DNA from: Rhizomys pruinosus
Lineage: Eukaryota; Chordata; Mammalia; Rodentia; Spalacidae
Assembly: GCA_009823505.1 (NCBI GenBank)
Contig: VZQC01006713.1
Coordinates: 466,496 to 530,495 of the forward strand
Length of the DNA stretch: 64,000 nucleotides
Direction of reading: 5' to 3'
The notes beneath the pieces are model-generated. The model was not told the origin of the DNA. It did no database searches and worked only from the letters and a program-made list of their open reading frames with translations. Below, one piece after another: positions 57,245 to 64,000 of the stretch; position 1 is the stretch's first letter; each line of letters starts with the position of its first letter. The position numbers and the translations under genes were made by a program.

Positions 57245-60138
57245 AGAGAAATGGATGAATATCTGAAATCCTGGGAACCAACAAAGCTCAACCAAGAAGA
57301 GATTGACAATTTAAACAGACTCATAATAATTGAGGAAATTGAAGATGTATTTAAAAAACTCCCAAATAAAAAAAAAGCCCCAGTCCAGATGATTTCACGG
57401 CAGAATTCTATAAAACATTTAAATAGGTCCTACAACCATTGCTACTCAAACTGTTCAGAAGGATACAAACAGAGGGAATTTTCCTAAATGCCTTCTATGA
57501 AGCCAGCATCACTCTAATACCAAAACCAGGCAAAGATGCAATCAAAAATGAAAGCTATAAACCCATCTCACTAATGAACATAGAGGCAAAAATTCAAAAC
57601 AAATATTTGCAAATCATATACAGCCCCACATTAAAAAAAGATCATCCATCATGATCAAGTTGGACTCATACCAGAGATGCAGGGGTGGTTCAACATACGT
57701 TAATCAATAAATATCCTAAAACACATAAATGGACTGAAAGACAAAAACCAATCATCTCAATTGATGCAGAGAAAACCTTTGACAAAATACAGCATCACTT
57801 CATGTTTAAAGTTCTAGAAGAAATAGGACTGAAAGGAACATTTCTCAACGTGATAAAAGCCATATGTAGCAAACTCATTGCCATATCATCCAAAATGGAG
57901 GAAAATTGGAAACATTTCCCTTAAAGGTGGGAAACCAGCAAGGCTGCCCTCTATCAACACTCCTCTTCAACATTGTGCTTGAAACACTATCTAGGGCAAT
58001 AAAACAATAGAAGGTAATTAAAGGAGTATTAATCAGAAAAGAAGAAGTTAAACTCTCCCTTTTTGCAAATGATATGATAGTTTACCTAAGGGATGCTAAA
58101 AACTCCACAGAAAATTTCTAGAAACAATCCAGTGTTTTAGTAAAGTGTCAGGCTACAAAATTAACCTAGTAAAATCAGTAGCCTTTCTTTACACTAACAA
58201 TAAACAAGTGGAGAAGGAATATAAGAAGATCTTCCCACTCACAATAGCCTCAAAAATAATAAGATACCTGGGAATAAACCTAACCAAAGATACCAAAGAC
58301 CTCTACAACAAAAATTTAAACCCCTGAAGAAGGAGATCAGAAATAACATCAAAAGATGGAAAGACCTCCCATGCTCATGGATTGGAAATATTAGCATAGT
58401 AAAAATGTCCATTTTACTGAAATTGATAAGCAGATTCAATGCAATCCCAATCAAAATACCTATGAGCTTCTTCACAGACTTGGAAAAAACATCCTTAAAT
58501 TCGTTTGGAAAAACAAAATACCCTGAATATCTAAGGCAACCCTGAATGAAAAATGCAATACAGGGGGGATTGCCCTACCAGACTTCAAAGTATATTACAG
58601 GGCCATAGTCATAAAGACAGCCTTGTACTGGCAAAAAATCCAAACCTATTGAACAATGGAACAAAATTGAACATCCAAACTCGAGCTCATATAATTTCAG
58701 CCACCACATATTTGACAAAGGGGCAAAAAACCCTCAGTGGAGGAAGGATAGCATCTTCAGCAAATGGTGCTGGAAAAATTGGATAATCATTTGTAGAAGA
58801 ACAAAATTAACCCCTACCTCTCACCCTGTACAAAAATCAACTCAAAGTGGATCAAAGATCTCAATGTGAAACCTGAAACCCTGAAGGTGATAGAAGAAAA
58901 AGTTTGCAACAACCTACAAGACATAGGTGTAGGAATAGACTTTCTAAATCAAACAGCAGCTGCACAGGAAGTAAGGTCAACAATCAACAAATGGGACCTC
59001 ATAAAACTCAAAAGCGTCTGTACAGTGAAAGTCACAATCAAGGATGTGAAGAGAAAACCCACAGAGTGGGAAGAAATCTTTACCAGTGATACATCGGACA
59101 GAGCATTGACATCAAGAATAAACTACTCAAAAAAGAAAGATGTAAGAAGATAAATGACTTACTCAAAAGATGGAGTAAATAGCTGAACAGAGACTTCACC
59201 AGTAAGGACGTAAAGATGGCTGAGAAACATCTTAAAAAGGTTAAACATCATTACTAATTAAGTAAATGCAAATTAAAACCACTCTCAGATATCATCTCAC
59301 TCCAATATGACTAGCTAAGATCAAGAAAACAAAAGACAACATATGTTGGAGTGTTTGTGGGGAAAAGGGAACACTCATCCACTGCTGGTGGGAATGCAAA
59401 CTTGTACAACCACTATAGAAATCAGTGTGGAGAACCCTTAAAAGACTCAGACTGAGACGACCATCTAATCCAGTCATACCACTCCTGAGCATATACCCCA
59501 AAGGCTCATCCTACTGCAAAGATACATGCATGTCCATGTTTATTGCAGCTCTCTTCACGATACCAAAGAGCTGGAAACAACCCAAATGCCCCTCAACAGA
59601 CTAGTGGATGACAAAAATGTGGTACATCTACACAATGGAGTACTATTCAGCGGTAAAGAAAGATGGCATTATGAACTTTGCAGGTAAATGGATGGAGCTC
59701 AAAGTCATCATGCTGAGTGAAGTAACACAGTCCCAGAAAGACAAACGGAAAATGGGTTCTCTCATTTGTGGATGCTAGCACCAAATCCCCCAGATGAAAG
59801 GCAAGCTGAATGACATTATTGTTATATTTTTGTTTATCTGAAAGTGACTATGTTGGTATAATGTGAATCTCTCAACGGGCTCTAGAATCCACCCACCAAT
59901 TATTCTCAGACTCTGTGATTATTGTATATGGGTGAAGAATATGTATCTGTATTTTAGAGTAATGTAAGATTAATGGAGGAAAATGTGAATTCCTAAGCAT
60001 AAAAATGCTCAGAGAAAGATGCAGGACAGTTATGGCTGAATGCATTGTCTGGGGTGGGGTGGGAGGAAGGGAAAGGGGAATATGCCTGAAGTGAATTGAG
60101 AAATGATGTATGAAATACACAAAACATCAATAAAATTT
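57245..60138 (+). mobile_element. 5'-truncated L1
   Basis: It begins in ORF2 at the point equivalent to 51003 and runs to a complete 3' end: ORF2 to about 59170, the 3' UTR with a G-rich polypurine tract at about 60050-60080, and AATAAA at about 60130. It is more diverged from the 48040 L1 than the duplicated copies are from each other, so it is an independent insertion. Confidence 0.9.
57251..59170 (+). pseudogene. L1 ORF2 RT and C-terminal remnant
   Basis: It starts MDEYLKSWEPTKLNQEEIDN. The RT region is broken by stops. The catalytic box reads FANDMI near 58060, with asparagine in place of the first catalytic aspartate, so this copy could not make active RT even if frames were open. The C-terminal part is recognisable to about 59150 ([18 protein letters not shown]). 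Confidence 0.82.
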
Positions 60139-60391
60139 TAAACAAAGAAAAGAAACTTCATATAGGCTAAGTAAAGCTCAGCAGAGAAGCTGGAACTAAG
60201 GAGTGAGCTGGGAGAGCAATTTGGCACAACTGACTGTAGTACAAATGAAAGAAGGTGTGAAATCCAGGAGGGGGTGTGTTGGAGGGTGCCAAGGGAGAAG
60301 CAGGTATAATGGCGATTAAGACTGACTGAAAAATTATGCATGAAACATAAAAAGTCAATAAAAAGAAAAGAGTGGTTGGTTACTTCCAGAA
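60139..60391. other. Unrecognised, ends in an A-rich tail
   Basis: No gene seen. It ends with 'gtcaataaaaagaaaag', which looks like the tail of another retrocopy. Confidence 0.35.
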
Positions 60392-60797
60392 TATTTGCTC
60401 TAGTTTGTCTTCAGTTGCTGTGACAAAACACACTGACCACTACCAACTTGGGGAGGAAAGGGTTTATTCAGCTCACATCTCCTGGGTTACAAGGTCATCA
60501 CTCAGGGAGCTCAAGGCTGGAACCTGGAGGCAGGAGCTGAAGCATAGGCCATGGAGGAATGCTGTTTACGGGCTTGCTCCCCCGGCCCATCCCCAGACTG
60601 CTTTCTTATACTATACACAACAACCTGCCCATGGGTGGCACCACCCGTAGTGGGCTGGGCCCTCCCATATTGTTCAACAATCAAGACAATACTCCACAGA
60701 CCTGGCCAAAGGCCAGTCCAATGAAGCCAATTTCCCAATTAAGGCTCCCTCAACCCAGGTGTGTCAAGTTGACACTAAAGCTATCTAGCACAATATT
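60392..60797 (+). mobile_element. Solo LTR, 396 bp
   Basis: The LTR at 60397-60792 has TG…CA ends and a perfect 5-bp target duplication ATATT (60392-60396, 60793-60797). It is related to the LTRs at 40879 and 42601 (shared 'cttcagttgctgtgac', 'gtttatt.agctcac'), and its end matches the fragment at 9770-9895. It arose by recombination between the two LTRs of a former element. Confidence 0.85.
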
Positions 60798-60843
60798 GCA
60801 CTGCTGGGAATATCTTGCCAGGACAGCTAGTACTGAAGCTCAT

Positions 60844-61264
60844 AAGATTCAATCCTGGGGGGCTAGAGAGATGGCCTAGTGGTTAAGAGCGTGCCGACCA
60901 CTCTTACCGAGGACCCAAATTCGATCCCCAGCACCCACATGGCAGCCGAGGACCGTCTGAAACACCAATTCCAGGAGAACTCCAGTTCCAGGGGAATCCG
61001 ACACTCTCTTCTGGCCTCCGCGGCATTGCATGACATGAGTGCACAGACTTGCATGTAGACAGTACATTGATACACATATAGAAATAAATAAATGCTGGGC
61101 GTGGTGGTGCATGCCTTTAATCCTAGCACTTGGGAGGCAGAGGCACACGGATCTCTGTGAGGTCAATGCCAGCCTGGTCTACAGAGTGAGTTCCAGGACA
61201 GCCAGAGCTACAGGGAGACCCTGTCTCAAAAAGACCAAAAAAAAAAAAAAGATTCAATACTGGG
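60844..61264 (+). mobile_element. B2-B1 composite SINE in one target duplication
   Basis: A B2 (60860-61093) runs directly into a B1 (61094-61248). The pair is bounded by AAGATTCAATCCTGGG (60844-60859) and the same sequence with one change (61249-61264). No second duplication is seen between B2 and B1. The B2 has the usual start and B-box; the B1 ends in an A-rich tail. It could be one composite insertion or a B1 that landed in the B2 tail. Confidence 0.85.
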
Positions 61265-61687
61265 TAAGGATGATGAACATTCTTTTTTCCCTTCCTAGTA
61301 GATTGGACAGCACTTCCTCCATTATGAATAGTAACCAGTAGAGAAGAGACTCTGAAGTTACCTCCAGTTTTATTTATTCTTGTTTTCTCTACAGCTTATG
61401 TATGTAGTGTCTTCAGAAATAAACAGTTACAATCAAAGTCTGGTGGATAAACAAGAGTAGTGGCAATAGAAAATATTATTTTAGGGTCTGTGGGATCCCT
61501 TATTAACATCTTCTAGAGGGTTTTTTTTATTAGCTTCTTTAGTATAGAAAGGACAATGTCCACCTGGGATAACTTCTTTTAAACACTTATATACATAAAA
61601 GCATGTAAAAGTAATATATACTTTACAAAGCTCCTATTGTGGCAGATATATACATATATATATTATATAGATAGATATATACTATTC
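61265..61687. other. No recognised feature
   Basis: AT-rich sequence with a TA-rich patch near 61648-61680. No gene or repeat body recognised. Confidence 0.4.
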
Positions 61688-61936
61688 TTTTTTTTAATTT
61701 TTATTTTTATTTATTTATGTATGTGTATGAATGTACTGTCTGCCTGCAAGTTTGTGCACCCGTGTCGTGCAATGCAGCGGAGGTCAGAAGAGGGTGTCAG
61801 ATTCCCCTGGAACTGGAGTTCTCTTGGAATTGGAGTCTCAGACTGTTCTTGGCCGCCATGTGGGTGCTGGGGATCGAACCCGGGTCCTCTGCAAGAGCGG
61901 TCGGTGCTCTTAACCACTAGACCATCTCTCCAGCCC
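61688..61936 (-). mobile_element. B2 SINE
   Basis: Reverse-orientation copy; the minus strand starts GGGGCTGGAGAGATGGTCTA and has the B-box. The flanks share CTATTCTT. Close in sequence to the 17126 copy. Confidence 0.9.
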
Positions 61937-61944
61937 CTATATAG

Positions 61945-62132
61945 GCTATTCTTGCATGTGTAGAAATGCATTCCCGTCATGCAATACCCAGAGAGGTCAG
62001 AAGAGAGGATCAAATTCCCATGCAACTGGAGTTAAAGATGGTTGATAGCCATCATGTTCCTGAGATTTGAATCAGGGTCTTCTGCAAGAACAGACAGCTC
62101 TCTTAACTGCTGAGCCATGTCTCCAGCTCCAC
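61945..62132 (-). mobile_element. Older B2-type SINE
   Basis: A worn reversed copy beside the previous one: 'ggagctggagacatggctca' on the minus strand and 'gaggtcagaagagaggatca' on the plus strand. It lacks the long GC-rich middle of the younger copies, so it belongs to an older subfamily. Confidence 0.75.
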
Positions 62133-62139
62133 ACAGTGC

Positions 62140-63210
62140 TTTTTCTAAAGGCTTTTATTTTTTACTTTTTCTTCCATGTACTCACTCCAGTACTCCAATT
62201 ATCAAACTCATTTAATCCTTCTTTCTCTAATGATCTCCTTTCCTTTGCGATCAATGGACTTTACCATCACCCCCCACAATTCTTTAATAGTTTATTTACC
62301 TTTATCAGTTTTCAAATTTAAATACACATACCTAAAATTTCAAAGCTACCCTCCAGCTTGAGAGAGAATATGTGGCATTTGTCTCTTTGAGTTTGGGTTA
62401 CCTCACTCAGCATGATTGTTTCAAATTCTATTTCATTTATATGCAAATATTATAATTTTGCGTTTTTAAGAGCTAAATAAAATTCTTCTGTGTGCATGAA
62501 CAAAAAAAATTCATTACCCTTTCATCAGTTGATGGACATCTAGGATGTATGCCTAAGAGTATGTCTGTATCAAGTGGTAGATAAATTTCAAGCTTTCTGA
62601 GGAATTTCCACTCTGATATTCATAGCAGCTGAAGCACTTTTCATGCCTGTCAGCAATGGATAAGAATTCCTCTTTTTCCACATCCTCATCAGGTTTTGCT
62701 GTTGTTCGTTTTTTGAATATTTGACATTCAGAAAGCAGTATGATGAAATCTCAAAGTGGCTTTAACCCGCATTTTTAAGATGATAAAATATATTGAACTT
62801 TTTAAAATATTTTTCAGCCATTTGTGTTTCAAATTTAGAGATGTCTCTGTTCAGCTTCCTGCTCCATTTTTCAATTGGGTTGTTCTTTTTTATGTCTGGT
62901 TTTGTGAGTTCTTTGTATATTCTAGATACTTATCCTCTGTCAGAGGTATAGCTGGTAGCAATTTTTTCTCATTTTGTATGTTTCCTCTTCACTGGAAAGA
63001 TCATGTTCCTCACTGTAAAGGTTTTTAGTTTTATGTGGTCCAATTTATTAACTGTGCAACATAATTCATGTGCTATAGGAGTCCATTTCCAAAAGTCTTT
63101 TCCTGTACCAATATGATCCAATGGATCTTCTAATTGTCTCTTTTATTTGATTCATAGTACCTAGTCCATTGAGGTCCTTTTGGAGTTGAGTTTTGTGACT
63201 AGTGACAGAT
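62140..63210 (-). repeat. Old L1 fragment
   Basis: Reversed 3' UTR and ORF2 C-terminal sequence of an older L1: 'tggacatctaggatgtatgc', 'catcctcatcaggttttgct' and 'gtgagttctttgtatattct' are in the order expected for the reverse complement. No open frame is retained. Confidence 0.75.
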
Positions 63211-63216
63211 TCATTT

Positions 63217-63368
63217 ATTTTCTTTTTCTGAGAAAGGATCTACTATGTAGCACATACCAGCCTTTAAATATCTGTAAAGACATGACCACCCTGGAACTAA
63301 AATTTATCTACTTGATGTTCACTCCCAAATGTTGGTTAAGATTAAAGGCATGAAGCACCATACCTGGC
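63217..63368 (-). mobile_element. Degraded B1-like SINE
   Basis: On the plus strand 'gagaaaggatctactatgta' and 'gattaaaggcatgaagcacc' are in the order of a reversed B1. It is strongly decayed. Confidence 0.65.
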
Positions 63369-63375
63369 CAAGACA

Positions 63376-63636
63376 ACAGAATTTTTTTCAAAATTTTATT
63401 TATTTTTGTACGTGTGTGAATGAATTGTCTGCATGCAGGTTTGTTCACCCATGTCGTGCAATGCCGTGGAGGTCAGAAGAGGGTGTTGGATTCCCCTGGA
63501 ACTGGAGTTCTCATGGAATTGGAGTTTCAGAAAGTTCTTGGCCGCCATGTGGGTGCTGGGGATTGAACCCAGGTCCTCTGTAAGAGTGGTCGGCTCTCTT
63601 AACCACTAGGCCATCTCTCCAGCCCAAGACAACATA
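63376..63636 (-). mobile_element. B2 SINE
   Basis: The body is about 63386-63626 in minus orientation. CAAGACAACA occurs on both sides (about 63366-63380 and 63626-63636). It has the usual start, B-box and tail. Confidence 0.9.
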
Positions 63637-64000
63637 ATTGTAAACATGCAATTGTTCTATTTAGGAAAACTTTAACAGTAAAAGCTTGACATTTTTATAT
63701 CTTATTTTATCACTCATAATTTTTCATGCATTATTTTATGCATGATAGTTTTGTACAACAAAAGCATTTAGAAACCATTAACTTTTAAAACATTCAAACA
63801 ATTTTAATCATTTGAAATGCTACAAAATATTAGTGCATATTTCTACTAAGAAATTTTTAATGACCCTTATTTCTCCATTATAATCCATGATTTTTCCTAT
63901 AATTCATGTTCTTGTCCCTACTTCAATTTGCCTGGCATGATATAAATATTTAACTAAATATTTCAAAATAAAGACATCTGTGTTGTCATATATATATATA
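63637..64000. other. AT-rich, no recognised feature
   Basis: No gene or repeat body recognised; it ends in a short TA run at the window edge. Confidence 0.4.

Noticed and set aside
60860..60950. tRNA gene suggested by the B-box and the 'gatggcctag' start
   Set aside because: It is the tRNA-derived head of a B2 SINE; no cloverleaf with an anticodon stem and 3' acceptor stem is complete.

Overview
This window is nuclear DNA from a muroid (mouse-, rat- or vole-like) rodent. The evidence is the repeat content: tRNA-derived B2-type SINEs, 7SL-derived B1 SINEs, an ID-like SINE, LINE-1 (L1) elements with tandem 5' promoter monomers, and class II (ERV2, betaretrovirus-like) endogenous retroviruses. 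I found no host protein-coding exon, tRNA, rRNA or CRISPR array. The species cannot be fixed from the sequence alone. Nearly all the coding potential is broken retroelement sequence.

Layout. 1-835: part of an ERV2 LTR on the minus strand. 1955-10545: an old plus-strand L1 headed by a very uniform, CpG-rich array of 119-bp units (1955-4647), followed by decayed ORF1, ORF2 and a displaced 3' UTR. 12073-21305: a minus-strand provirus (provirus 1, MMTV/HML-like) with two ~1.37-kb LTRs, a 6-bp target duplication, a lysine-tRNA primer site and broken gag, dUTPase-protease, pol and env. 21711-23345: SINEs and an old L1 tail. 23894-28446: a smaller minus-strand LTR element with two 455-bp LTRs and a near-match 5-bp target duplication. 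28812-37106: SINEs and minus-strand L1s. One of these (30719-37106) is bounded by a 14-bp target duplication, carries a second type of ~100-bp 5' monomer, and contains a nested L1 and B1. 37281-47466: a plus-strand provirus (provirus 2) with a betaretroviral gag-pro-pol, a type D/gammaretrovirus-like env, a lysine-tRNA-like primer site, a 6-bp target duplication and, between env and the 3' LTR, a repeat-rich element matching the core motifs of the simian type D constitutive transport element (CTE). Its pol is split by a complete 2.1-kb LTR retroelement and a B2 SINE. 48040-56494: a plus-strand L1 whose ORF2 end, with adjoining sequence, lies in a nearly perfect 2,804-bp tandem duplication ending in an IAP-like LTR. 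57245-60138: a 5'-truncated L1. 60397-64000: a solo LTR, B2/B1 SINEs and an older L1.

The elements do not act together as a pathway; the window is a record of successive insertions. The observations most worth checking are the triplicated CTE-like block of provirus 2, the uniform monomer array in front of a decayed L1, the coexistence of two unrelated L1 5' monomer types, the 2.8-kb duplication, and a B2-B1 composite flanked by one shared target duplication.
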